Source: Polaribacter sp. SA4-10
Lineage (GTDB): Bacteria; Bacteroidota; Bacteroidia; Flavobacteriales; Flavobacteriaceae
Assembly: GCF_002163835.1 (NCBI RefSeq)
Contig: NZ_CP019331.1
Location: 2,517,001-2,581,000 of the forward strand
DNA length: 64,000 nt
Direction of reading: 5' to 3'
The translations under genes and the position numbers were made by a program. The notes under the pieces were generated by a model. It did no database searches, was not told the DNA's origin, and worked only from the letters and a program-made list of their open reading frames with translations. Below, one piece after another: positions 35,074-43,858 of this stretch. The first letter of the stretch is position 1. Each line of letters begins with the position of its first letter.

Positions 35074-35660
35074 TCAATTTTAAATCATTTGTTTCTTATG
35101 TAAAAATAGGAGTAAAACATGTTTTAAAGCTTTCACTATATAATTATATCTTATTTTTAACTTTATTAGTTGCTGTTCTCAGTTTTAAACAATGGAAAAA
35201 AATACTTTGGTTAGTTGTTTCTATTGCTTTTAGTTACTCTTTTGGAATGGTATTGGTAGCTTATGGTCATTTTATACCAAAAATAGATATAATTAGGTTT
35301 TTAATTCCTTTTACTATTTTTATGCTTGCAATATTTAATATTTTATCAATAAAGAATATACTTAGAAGCAATGGAAAACAGGTATTGTTGTTCGCAATTT
35401 TATTTGGTTTTTTTAATGGATTAGGGTCTTCTGGTGAACTTATGTTGCAGGTTCAGAAAAATGAAAGCGAGTTAGTTCCTATCATTGAAGTTGTTTTAGG
35501 AGCAGGTACTTCTCTGCTAATAGCTGTTTTAGGATTGTTAACTGTATTTACAGTACTTAGAAAGATACCTAGATTTGATAAGAAAATTTTAATTTTAGCT
35601 TTTTCAATAGTTGTTTTAGGTTTATCAGTACCACTAATGTTTGGTCAAATTTTTAATTAA
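35073..35660 (+). CDS. HupE/UreJ-like membrane protein without a normal start
   Basis: The open frame from 35073 gives 195 aa, the normal size of HupE/UreJ proteins, with about six membrane helices (YVKIGVKHVLKLSLYNYI at the start is the family opening). The first ATG is only at 35247, leaving 137 aa and losing two helices. Upstream of it there is no in-frame ATG, GTG or TTG; ATA at 35070 is the nearest odd candidate. The frame is -1 relative to the M1 peptidase and meets it at A9CAATAG, so ribosomal or transcriptional slippage on the A run could fuse the two, or the start is non-canonical. HupE-type proteins are linked to nickel handling, but key histidines look replaced here. The last 158 bp recur at 42923. 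Confidence 0.62.
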   Translation, partial: VNFKSFVSYVKIGVKHVLKLSLYNYILFLTLLVAVLSFKQWKKILWLVVSIAFSYSFGMVLVAYGHFIPKIDIIRFLIPFTIFMLAIFNILSIKNILRSNGKQVLLFAILFGFFNGLGSSGELMLQVQKNESELVPIIEVVLGAGTSLLIAVLGLLTVFTVLRKIPRFDKKILILAFSIVVLGLSVPLMFGQIFN

Positions 35661-35693
35661 ATAATCAAATGAATTAACGCTAAAGAAAACACA

Positions 35694-35728
35694 TAAAAAA
35701 AGCGAGACAAATGTCTCGCTTTTTTTTA
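35694..35728. terminator. bidirectional terminator
   Basis: AGCGAGACA (35701-35709) and TGTCTCGCT (35712-35720), with A and T runs on the two sides, form a perfect stem that can end both the HupE-like gene (+) and the small gene at 35745-35924 (-). Confidence 0.92.
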
Positions 35729-35744
35729 CGTTGAAAATTTCAAT

Positions 35745-35924
35745 TTAAAACCCAGTTCCTGGTGCCTCTGGAGAAGCAGCTTGTGCTTTTTGTGGGTTTA
35801 AAATTAGATAGGTTCCTAACGCAGTTAAAGCTGCATATTTACCGTAATTTCCTATTTTTTTAATTGCTTGTTTACGCGTAATTTCTTGAGCTTTATCTTG
35901 AGTTTTTTGGTTTTGTTTTTTCAT
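35745..35924 (-). CDS. small protein with one hydrophobic segment (59 aa)
   Basis: A 59-aa ORF too short for standard thresholds. It opens MKKQNQKTQDKAQEITRKQA with a very charged N-terminal half. A single hydrophobic segment follows (YAALTALGTYLIL, residues about 30-42), then NPQKAQAASPEAPGTGF. I recall similar short flavobacterial proteins that follow T9SS or lipoprotein genes, without an assigned function. The RKQAIKKIGNYGKYAAL portion looks like a twin-arginine-type or uncleaved membrane anchor without the RR pair. The ATG lies 27 bp downstream of the T9SS cargo gene on the same strand and the ORF ends at a terminator, so it belongs to that transcript. Confidence 0.68.
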   Translation of the reverse strand: MKKQNQKTQDKAQEITRKQAIKKIGNYGKYAALTALGTYLILNPQKAQAASPEAPGTGF

Positions 35925-35951
35925 GCTATTTTGTCTTTAAAATTACCGTTA

Positions 35952-37976
35952 TTATTCTAATATTATTTTCTTACTTAAGTTCCCTTTATCAGTCTTAAGT
36001 TTTACAACATAAACACCTGTGGCTAATTTTGGTAAAGCAATGTCTTTTACTCCATTAGATTTAAAAGAGGTGTTGAATACCTGTTTTCCTAAAAGATTAA
36101 ATAAAGTAACATTGGTTTTACTATTGTTTTGCAAGCCAGTAATTCTTAAAGTACTTGTATCGGTTTTAAAGACACTAACATTTTCTAACCCAATATCTTC
36201 TATCGTTAAAGTACTTCTAGAAGTATGTATATAAAATCTTCCAATTCCGTTTAAAGTAGTAGAAGGTGTAATTTTATAAGCACTATTTGCCTCATCTAAA
36301 CGTGTGAATGTGTTAGTAGCTCTATCTTCTAAAAATATTTTTAGATCAGAAGTAAAGTTTGAAGCATTTAAAGAGAATGTAATTTCTACATCAGCTGCTG
36401 TATTAACTCCAATAGGTACCACCATGTTTTCATAATTAGAATTTGGTAAGGTTTGTATTGCAAGGTTTTTACCTTTGTTATCTAAAACTAGTTGCGTATA
36501 AATAGCAAAGGGATTAGAAACTCCAGTAAATAGAGAGCTATCATAACCATCATCAAAACCAGTAGTTTTATTTTCTATGTAAAAAATTTCTGCGCTTTTT
36601 ATAGTTGTACCCTCTTTAATAGATAACTTAATTTCTGGCCTGTTTTCTTGCTTTAAAAAAGTACCTCCACCACTATGAGTTTGCATCGCTTCCAATAAAT
36701 TTACAGTACCTGTAGCTAAAGCTTTTACAAAAAAACCTTGTCCTGGAGCTATTTTATATGCATTTGCAAAATTCTTTGTAATGTATTCACCAACATTACT
36801 ATTCGCTTTTGAATCCCATAACCAAATAGTTGGTTCAGCCAATATTCCTATTGAATTATTACTTAAAAATGTACCTCCATCTATATATGATGTATACGGG
36901 TTTCCAATGGCGTTATATTGATCACCAGTTGCATTAACAGTAATAGCTACACCAGCATTGTTCGTGTTTAGTGTTCCAACAAAATCTAGCGCAATTCCAT
37001 TAGGTATAAGAGCATGGTCGAGTTTTAAAGTATACCCTTTTCCATTGGTGAAAGCACCAGGTGTATCACCTTCTGAATAATAAGCCCATTTAGCATTTAC
37101 TCCATTCGTGTTTATATAAGGAGCAATACCTCGTTTTGTTCCATTCTTAGCCATGCCAGGTAAAAAACCAGCAATGTTGTGTCCGTTTACAGGAGATGAA
37201 ATTAAGTGCCAAGCTTTACTAATATCAGCATTAGCAGTTACAAATCTCAAATATGTAACATTACCAGTAGCAGTACCTTTTACAATTAAGGAACCATTTG
37301 TTGTAGCATCAGATTTTATATTAAAAGTACCGTTTTGAGTTAGGTTTCCATCCATAGTTAAAGAACCACCTTCATTTACAGTTAAAGTAGCACTTGCATC
37401 AATTGTAATATTATTAGCAACTGCTACTGTACTAGAACTTATTATAGGACTGTTCGTTACATTTGGAATTACAGGGCTACTTGTTGCTGTTGGAACAGAA
37501 TTTGAACTCCAGTTAGTAGCTGTTGCCCAATCTGTATTTGTAGTACCTGTCCATGTAGAAGTACTAATATTAGAGGTAAGGGTAAGATATAATTGTGAAA
37601 AACTGGTAGCATTACTACAACTACCACCGTTTATTTGAAATTTATAACTACCACTTACAGGGGCAACAAACCCTGTTATTTGGCCATCATCTCCACAGCC
37701 ATCCGTGCTAAAGGCAACAGCGCTATTAGAAGGGGCGTATATAGTAATTTCACTATCGTAAGGAGTGTTACAATTATCAAATGTATATGTATGTCCGGCT
37801 ACCACATTATTAATTGTCATATATTCGCCGCCCCACATACTGGCAACTTGGACTCTATTTCCAACTGCTAGTGATGAGCTATCAAATTGTGTACCATTAT
37901 TATTTTGAAGTGGACATTGTGCGGATAAAAAATGTGAACAAAGCAGAAAGATGCTTAAAAGTATCGTTTTTTTCAT
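35952..37976 (-). CDS. T9SS type A sorting domain-containing secreted protein
   Basis: A 674-aa protein exported by Sec (signal ending at FLSAQ, about residue 20) and then through the type IX secretion system. The N-terminal part (residues about 20-135) is a CUB-like or pre-peptidase-like domain with paired cysteines (CPLQ, DNCNTP, DGCGDDG, GSCSN). The middle (140-240) has the WTGTTNTDWATATNW segment and many serine/threonine repeats typical of bacterial adhesin-like surface proteins. The C-terminal 75 residues form the type A sorting signal: VTLFNLLGKQVF, VKDIALPKLATGVYVVKL and a closing KKIILE. The mature protein would be attached to the cell surface. The catalytic role, if any, is not visible. 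Confidence 0.9.
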   Translation of the reverse strand: MKKTILLSIFLLCSHFLSAQCPLQNNNGTQFDSSSLAVGNRVQVASMWGGEYMTINNVVAGHTYTFDNCNTPYDSEITIYAPSNSAVAFSTDGCGDDGQITGFVAPVSGSYKFQINGGSCSNATSFSQLYLTLTSNISTSTWTGTTNTDWATATNWSSNSVPTATSSPVIPNVTNSPIISSSTVAVANNITIDASATLTVNEGGSLTMDGNLTQNGTFNIKSDATTNGSLIVKGTATGNVTYLRFVTANADISKAWHLISSPVNGHNIAGFLPGMAKNGTKRGIAPYINTNGVNAKWAYYSEGDTPGAFTNGKGYTLKLDHALIPNGIALDFVGTLNTNNAGVAITVNATGDQYNAIGNPYTSYIDGGTFLSNNSIGILAEPTIWLWDSKANSNVGEYITKNFANAYKIAPGQGFFVKALATGTVNLLEAMQTHSGGGTFLKQENRPEIKLSIKEGTTIKSAEIFYIENKTTGFDDGYDSSLFTGVSNPFAIYTQLVLDNKGKNLAIQTLPNSNYENMVVPIGVNTAADVEITFSLNASNFTSDLKIFLEDRATNTFTRLDEANSAYKITPSTTLNGIGRFYIHTSRSTLTIEDIGLENVSVFKTDTSTLRITGLQNNSKTNVTLFNLLGKQVFNTSFKSNGVKDIALPKLATGVYVVKLKTDKGNLSKKIILE

Positions 37977-38058
37977 TTTATTTGTAGGGTTTTTAAAGTA
38001 TTTTTGACAACTATAAAGTATTTTAAGCTGTTTGTACTGATTAATAAATCACAATTTG

Positions 38059-38066
38059 TAGTTTTG
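38059..38066 (+). promoter_or_regulatory. -7 box of the PAP2-VCBS pair
   Basis: TAGTTTTG matches TAnnTTTG, 15 bp before the start codon at 38082. A TTG lies 24 bp before it, longer than the standard spacer. Confidence 0.4.
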
Positions 38067-38081
38067 GATAAATTTTAGCTA

Positions 38082-39410
38082 ATGAAATTAAAAATTATTT
38101 TTAACAGTAGCTTTATTGTATTAGTTACTTTTTTTTTTTTAGGTTGTTCTAAAAACTCGAATAAAGAGTTAATATACCTTTCTGCAAATGAACTTCATAT
38201 AGCAAACATTTCATTAGAAAAAGACATTGTACACGATTTTTTTTCACCTCCCGTAGCTAGTAGAATTTACCTATACCCAAACTTAATTGCTTACGAGGTA
38301 CTCGCACAAAAAACAGATAAATATGCTTCTCTTCAGGCGATATTTCCAGATTTCCCTGTGATTCATAAATATGATTCTGAAAAGACGAGACCTTTAGCAG
38401 CATTATACTGTTTCTATGCTGTAGCCAATGAACTTGTTTATACAAACAAAAATCTTTTATTAGAAATAGCGCGTTTAGATAGTACTTATGCAGACCTTCC
38501 AGAATTAAGTAAAATAAAAAAATATACAAATGAAGTCTCTAAACAATTATTTTCTTGGATGAAAGAAGATGGATATGATTTAACCAGAAATATGGGAAAT
38601 TACACGCTTTTAAAAACGAAGGGAAGTTGGAAGCCAACCCCTCCAGATTTTTTGGATGCTTTAGAACCAAATTGGGGTAAAATGCGCCCACTTGTTTTAG
38701 ATTCAGCATCACAGTTTAGGTCAGTTCCACCTATTCCTTACGATTTATCTGAAAATAGCGAATTTAAAAAAGAACTGTTAGAAGTTTATGAAATTGTAAA
38801 AAACAAAACAGCAACTACTATTGCAATAGCAAAATTTTGGGACTGCAACCCAATTATTGTAGTTCATAATGGGCATTTTTCTTATTCTGAAAAAAAGTTG
38901 ACTCCCGGAGGACATTGGATGAATATTTGTAGATCTGCAGCAATTAATACAAAACAAGATATTGAAGCAACTGCTTACGCATACACTTCTTTAAGTATAG
39001 GGATTTTTGATGCATTTATTGGCTGTTGGGATACAAAATATGCTACAGATTATATTCGTCCAGTAACGGTTATTCAAAATGAGATAGATCCAAGTTGGTC
39101 AACAATCCTAGTAACGCCTAATTTTCCAGAATACACAAGCGGACATAGTGTAGTTTCTAAAGTAGCTTCTATGACACTTACAGCTTTTTTTGGAGAAAAT
39201 TACGCGTTTACAGATTCTACAGAAGTTCCTTATGGGATGCCTCCAAGATCATTTAAATCCTTTCAAGACGCTTCAGATGAAGCAGCAATTAGCCGTTTTT
39301 ACGGAGGAATTCATTATAAAACAGGTATTTACAAGGGTGTTAAACAAGGAGAACTCATAGGGAATATTGTTCTTGAAAAATTAAAAAAATTAAATAATGA
39401 AACTGATTAA
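38082..39410 (+). CDS. PAP2/vanadium-haloperoxidase-like lipoprotein
   Basis: A 442-aa exported lipoprotein (signal with LGC, cysteine near residue 22). The acid phosphatase/haloperoxidase motifs are complete: K319 and R326-P (KYATDYIRP), S353-G-H355 (TSGHSVVSK) and S404-R405 with H411 (SRFYGGIHY), the anion-binding and catalytic set K-x6-RP, SGH, SR-x5-H. This fits vanadium-dependent haloperoxidases as well as PAP2 phosphatases; the extended helical N-terminal half resembles bacterial haloperoxidase-like proteins. Activity (halide or phosphate ester) is unresolved. The stop overlaps the next gene by 14 bp, so expression is coupled. Confidence 0.88.
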   Translation: MKLKIIFNSSFIVLVTFFFLGCSKNSNKELIYLSANELHIANISLEKDIVHDFFSPPVASRIYLYPNLIAYEVLAQKTDKYASLQAIFPDFPVIHKYDSEKTRPLAALYCFYAVANELVYTNKNLLLEIARLDSTYADLPELSKIKKYTNEVSKQLFSWMKEDGYDLTRNMGNYTLLKTKGSWKPTPPDFLDALEPNWGKMRPLVLDSASQFRSVPPIPYDLSENSEFKKELLEVYEIVKNKTATTIAIAKFWDCNPIIVVHNGHFSYSEKKLTPGGHWMNICRSAAINTKQDIEATAYAYTSLSIGIFDAFIGCWDTKYATDYIRPVTVIQNEIDPSWSTILVTPNFPEYTSGHSVVSKVASMTLTAFFGENYAFTDSTEVPYGMPPRSFKSFQDASDEAAISRFYGGIHYKTGIYKGVKQGELIGNIVLEKLKKLNNETD

Positions 39411-42400
39411 CCTTTCTTATATAGTACTACTTTTTTTACTTTTTGCATGCGTAGGTAACGAAACCATTGAAAATGGCACTAAAAAAATTTCTTTTAGTAA
39501 AAATAAAAACACTCTTTTTACATTGCTATCAAAAGAAGATAGTGGCTTTTATTTTTTAAATGAAGTAAATCAAACCGAAGACGTAAACGTTCTCACTTAT
39601 GAGAATTTTTTTAATGGTGCAGGCGTAGGAATTGGAGATATTAACAATGATGGATTGCCAGATGTTTTTATGACCGGAAACCTATTTGGAGGTAGGCTAT
39701 ATTTAAATAAAGGAGATTTAAAATTTGAGCAAATTTCAGAAAGTGCAAACATTTTTATTCCTGGATTTACAACTGATGTTTCTTTTGTAGATATTAATAA
39801 TGATGGATTTCAAGACATATATCTATGTCGTTCCTTAACTATAGACCCCGAAAGTAGAAAGAATGTTCTTTTTATTAATAATAAAGATAACACTTTTACA
39901 AATATGGCAGATGCTTATGGTGTTGCTGATACTGGGTATTCAAATCAATCAACTTTTTTTGATTATGATAATGATGGAGATCTTGATCTATTTGTAATGA
40001 ACCACCGTAAAGATTTCGAAAATGCGCAAACAATCTACCAAACAGATACTGCAAAAGGAAATGTAGTTCCGGGTCATTCATTTTGGGATGACGCATCTGC
40101 AGATAAGTTGTATCGTAATAACGGAAATAATAGTTTTACAGATGTTACAAAAAAATCAAAAATTATTAATAACGATTTTAGTTTGAGTGCACTTGCCACT
40201 GATTTGAATGATGATGGACTTATAGATCTTTATATTTCTAATGATTTTGTATCGGTAGACCATGCATATATTAATAAAGGAAATGGTGTTTTTAAAGATG
40301 AAATTGCGAGTATGTTTGCTCATATTCCGCTAAGTGCAATGGGGTCTGACATTGCCGATATTAATAACGATGGCTTTCTCGACTTATTTAATGTAGATAT
40401 GAGACCTGAAGACAATTTTAGGCAAAAACAGCTAAAAAAACAAGGAACTTTTGATAATACAAAACTTGCCGAAAATTATGGATTTCACCGTCAAGTGAGT
40501 AGAAACATGTTGCAATTAAATAATGGCGACGGAACATTTAGTGAAATTGGTCAATTAGCTAATGTTGCTTATACTGATTGGAGTTGGTCTCCTTTATTTG
40601 CTGATTTTGATAATGATGGTTGGCAAGATTTATTTATAGCAAACGGTCATTACAAAGATATTACTGATCTCGATTACTTAAAGTATCAATCGGTAGAAGA
40701 GGTTAATCGTGCTGGAGGACTTGACCATGTTAAAAAAATAGATTTGATTAACTTGATGAAAAGCACCAAGATTAAAAATTATGCTTATAGTAATCAGAGA
40801 AATCTTCAGTTTGAGAACAAAACCAAAGAATGGGGGCTAGACAATCTTTCTCATTCTAACGGCAGTGCATATGTAGATTTAGATTTAGATGGCGATCTTG
40901 AGTTAATTGTAAACAACTTTAATCAAGAAGCTTTTCTATATAAAAATAACGCAATAGAACAAGGAAAAGGAAATTATCTTACAGTAGTTCTTAAGGGAAA
41001 AGATGGAAACCTAAATGGGTTTGGATCTAAAGTAACACTAACAACTAGTAAAGGTTTTCAAGTTAGAGAATGTACGCCATATAGAGGTTTTCTTTCCTCT
41101 AGTGATGCTTCCCTTCACTTTGGACTTGGCGAGGTTTCGGAAATAGAAAAATTAGAAATTAATTGGCCCAATGGAAAAAGCGAAACCATTAAAAATATAA
41201 AATCAAATCAACGATTAATTGTAAATATTTTAGATGCAAAAGATTCAAGAATCAACAATGTTGTATCTAAAACGTATTTTACACAACTTAAAAATAAAAC
41301 AAACTTTAAACATACAGAAAGTAACTATAATGACTTTAAACAAGAACCTCTTTTAGAGTATTTTCAATCTAATAAAGGCCCTATTTTAGAAATTGCTGAC
41401 GTAAATAATGATGGTTTCAATGATTTTTACGTAGGTGGAAGCTCTGGATATTCAGGAACTCTTTTTATTCAAGAAAAGAATGGAACATTTACAAAGAAAA
41501 TAACTCCAGATTTTGTTTCTGATAAATTTTATGAGGATGGAGGTTGTGCATTTATAGACGTAAATGGAGATAAATCATTAGATCTATATGTTTCAAGTGG
41601 TAGTAATGAGTTTTATAACGGAAAAAATTTACAAGACAGATTATACATAAATGATGGCAAAGGAAATTTTGTAAGATCTATAAATTTGCTTCCTACTATT
41701 TCTACTTCAACTTCTTGTGTGAGCCCTATCGATTTTGATAATGATGGAGATTTAGATTTATTTGTTGGTGGTTTTGTAAAGAAAAATGAATATCCACTTT
41801 CTAACAAAAGTTGGTTGTTAAAAAATGAAAATGGTCGTTTTAAAGATGTTTCTAATTTGCTTCCAAATAATGGAAAACTTGGAATTGTAAATGATGCTAT
41901 ATCAATAAACTCTAACAGTTTAATGGTTGTTGGAGAATGGATGAAGATCACTCAATTAAATAAGAATAATAAAGGATTTTTTGAAAAAGAAAGTAATAAT
42001 GGATTAGAGAATACATCTGGTTGGTGGAACACTATTAAGGCTCATGATTTTGATCAAGATGGCGATTTAGATTTTATTGTTGGAAATAGGGGTAATAATT
42101 CTATGTTTAAAGCCAGTGTTGAGCATCCTGCAAAAATATACTATGGTGATTTTGATTCAAATAAAGATCTTGATGCAATTCCCTGCTATTACAATCCTAT
42201 TGAGAAGAACTATTTTCCAAAGGCAGGATTAGATCAACTTTTTATGCAAATGAAAGGTGTTCGAAAAATTTTCCCTAATTATACTTCGTATTCTCGTGCA
42301 TCTTTGAATCAAATAATCCCTGACCAAAGTCAGTTTTTTATGTCTCAAACCTCTGCATCTGTATATGTTGAAAATCTTGGGAATGGTAAGATGTCTGTAC

Positions 42401-42708
42401 AAGAATTACCTATTCAAGCTCAATTTTCTTACGTTCATGATATACTTATAAAAGATGTTAATAAAGACGGAGAGAAGGATGTTGTTTTGGTTGGAAATAA
42501 CTTTGGGGTAGATGTAAATATAGGAAAATCTGACGCGAGTAAAGGATTAGTTTTACTTAATAAAAAAGGTGAATTTAAGGCTCAATCTCCTTTGGAAAGT
42601 GGTTTTTCTACAGGTAATTTTGATACTCGAAAAATCATTCAAATATCTGATGAAATTGTAATTGTATCGACAAATGATGGACCCTTGCTTTTTTATAGAA
42701 ATAAGTAA
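39397..42708 (+). CDS. VCBS/FG-GAP repeat lipoprotein with ASPIC/UnbV domain (CRTAC1-like)
   Basis: An 1103-aa lipoprotein (FACVG, cysteine near residue 18). I count twelve calcium-type D-x-[DN]-x-D-G-type loops of the FG-GAP/VCBS kind: near residues 80, 130, 190, 270, 330, 410, 490, 670, 720, 780, 885 and 1030. Examples are DINNDGLPDVFM, DYDNDGDLDLFV and DVNKDGEKDVVL. An ASPIC/UnbV domain follows the first propeller (GFQVRECTPYRGFLSSSDASL then INWPNG). The family forms beta propellers at the cell surface. The 14-bp overlap with the PAP2-type gene implies joint function, as in related flavobacterial pairs (from memory), but the substrate is unknown. Confidence 0.92.
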   Translation: MKLINLSYIVLLFLLFACVGNETIENGTKKISFSKNKNTLFTLLSKEDSGFYFLNEVNQTEDVNVLTYENFFNGAGVGIGDINNDGLPDVFMTGNLFGGRLYLNKGDLKFEQISESANIFIPGFTTDVSFVDINNDGFQDIYLCRSLTIDPESRKNVLFINNKDNTFTNMADAYGVADTGYSNQSTFFDYDNDGDLDLFVMNHRKDFENAQTIYQTDTAKGNVVPGHSFWDDASADKLYRNNGNNSFTDVTKKSKIINNDFSLSALATDLNDDGLIDLYISNDFVSVDHAYINKGNGVFKDEIASMFAHIPLSAMGSDIADINNDGFLDLFNVDMRPEDNFRQKQLKKQGTFDNTKLAENYGFHRQVSRNMLQLNNGDGTFSEIGQLANVAYTDWSWSPLFADFDNDGWQDLFIANGHYKDITDLDYLKYQSVEEVNRAGGLDHVKKIDLINLMKSTKIKNYAYSNQRNLQFENKTKEWGLDNLSHSNGSAYVDLDLDGDLELIVNNFNQEAFLYKNNAIEQGKGNYLTVVLKGKDGNLNGFGSKVTLTTSKGFQVRECTPYRGFLSSSDASLHFGLGEVSEIEKLEINWPNGKSETIKNIKSNQRLIVNILDAKDSRINNVVSKTYFTQLKNKTNFKHTESNYNDFKQEPLLEYFQSNKGPILEIADVNNDGFNDFYVGGSSGYSGTLFIQEKNGTFTKKITPDFVSDKFYEDGGCAFIDVNGDKSLDLYVSSGSNEFYNGKNLQDRLYINDGKGNFVRSINLLPTISTSTSCVSPIDFDNDGDLDLFVGGFVKKNEYPLSNKSWLLKNENGRFKDVSNLLPNNGKLGIVNDAISINSNSLMVVGEWMKITQLNKNNKGFFEKESNNGLENTSGWWNTIKAHDFDQDGDLDFIVGNRGNNSMFKASVEHPAKIYYGDFDSNKDLDAIPCYYNPIEKNYFPKAGLDQLFMQMKGVRKIFPNYTSYSRASLNQIIPDQSQFFMSQTSASVYVENLGNGKMSVQELPIQAQFSYVHDILIKDVNKDGEKDVVLVGNNFGVDVNIGKSDASKGLVLLNKKGEFKAQSPLESGFSTGNFDTRKIIQISDEIVIVSTNDGPLLFYRNK

Positions 42709-42922
42709 ATAGAATGAGTTGAGTTATTTTTTATGAGTATCTAAAGTAAATAAATAATAGTCATTTTTAATAAAAAAGCAGCACATGAATAAGTGCCGTT
42801 CAATAATCTTAATATATTTTATTAGCTTCTAGAACGAAAAGAATCTACTAATGCAATAATATAATTAACAAAACTCTAAAGTTGCATATTTTTTATAGAT
42901 TAATTTTTTGTTATATTTCTAT

Positions 42923-43080
42923 CAGGTACTACTATGCTAATAGCTGTTTTAGTATTGTTAACTGTATTTACAGTACTCAGAAAGATATCTAGATTTGATA
43001 AGAAAATTTTTATTTTAGCTTTTTCAGTAGTTATTTTAGGTTTATCAGTACCACTAATGTTTGGTCAAATCTTTAATTGA
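42923..43080 (+). pseudogene. truncated duplicate of the HupE-like gene 3' end
   Basis: This 158-bp stretch aligns without gaps to 35503-35660 (offset 7420) with 10 mismatches by my count, about 94% identity. The frame stays open and ends at TGA, encoding the last 48 residues from an ATG at 42934 (MLIAVLVLLTVFTVLRKIS and on to SVPLMFGQIFN). Similarity stops sharply at CAGGTACT on the left. It cannot make a full protein and looks like a remnant left by a duplication or insertion event. The rest of 42709-43093 shows no gene. Confidence 0.85.
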
Positions 43081-43093
43081 GAGTTTCAAAACA

Positions 43094-43759
43094 CTAATGA
43101 ATAAATTCATCAATTTTATCATTTGGGATAAAGCCTTTTAGCATTAAAAAGACACCACAAACAATTAGAATAATGCCCATTATTCTTTTAACTTTATAAA
43201 TAACTTGAGGTGTCATTTTGTTTTTTAGTTGTTTCGCTAAGAGTATTTTTCCTAAATCTGTAATTGCATATCCTAAAATTACGGTTGCAAAATACCAAAA
43301 AATACTTGTAGGATTCATGTCTAAAGTGGGTCCAACTACTACTACAATTCCTAACCAAAAAGCTAAAACCCCAACATTTATAAAGTTTAAAAAGTACCCT
43401 TTAAAGAAAAGCTTTAAGTAATTATTCTTTATAGGTACTTCAATAATATTAGATTTCTCTAAAGCTTCTTTTTTATTTTGCTTATTAAAATAAGTAATTA
43501 ATCCATATATGATAAGCACTAAACCCCCTATAAAGAAAAGCCTTGGATCGTCTTTAATTTTTTCTAATAGCGATCTACTTCCGTAATATGCTATCAAAAT
43601 AAAAGTAACGTCCCCTAAAATTACACCTAAATCAAAAGCAATAGCAGCCCTAGCACCTTTAAAAATACTGGTTTGAATAAGTTTAAAAAATACTGGGCCT
43701 ATCATGAAAGCCATGAAAAAACCAATTAAAAAAGCATTTTTAAAGTCGTAAATATCCAT
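43094..43759 (-). CDS. LysE family translocator
   Basis: A 221-aa inner-membrane exporter with about six helices. It opens with the family pattern AFLIGFFMAFMIGPVFFKLIQTS and AFDLGVILGDVTFILIAYYG, then a cytosolic loop rich in lysine (KQNKKEALEKSN) and the helix GYAITDLGKILLAKQL. LysE/RhtB members export amino acids or related compounds in exchange for protons. The substrate is not readable. It converges on the HupE remnant. Confidence 0.87.
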   Translation of the reverse strand: MDIYDFKNAFLIGFFMAFMIGPVFFKLIQTSIFKGARAAIAFDLGVILGDVTFILIAYYGSRSLLEKIKDDPRLFFIGGLVLIIYGLITYFNKQNKKEALEKSNIIEVPIKNNYLKLFFKGYFLNFINVGVLAFWLGIVVVVGPTLDMNPTSIFWYFATVILGYAITDLGKILLAKQLKNKMTPQVIYKVKRIMGIILIVCGVFLMLKGFIPNDKIDEFIH

Positions 43760-43791
43760 TGTCTAAAAATACTGTTATTTAATTGAAGGGT

Positions 43792-43822
43792 AAAAAGAAA
43801 GGATGGAAAAACCATCCTTTCT
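43792..43822 (-). terminator. terminator after the reductase gene
   Basis: AGAAAGGATGG (43796-43806), loop AAAAA, CCATCCTTTCT (43812-43822). On the minus strand the stem is followed by five T, so it ends the asd-reductase transcript. Confidence 0.88.
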
Positions 43823-43858
43823 GAATAAAAAATCTATTTGTTAATTTTGAATTCGTTT

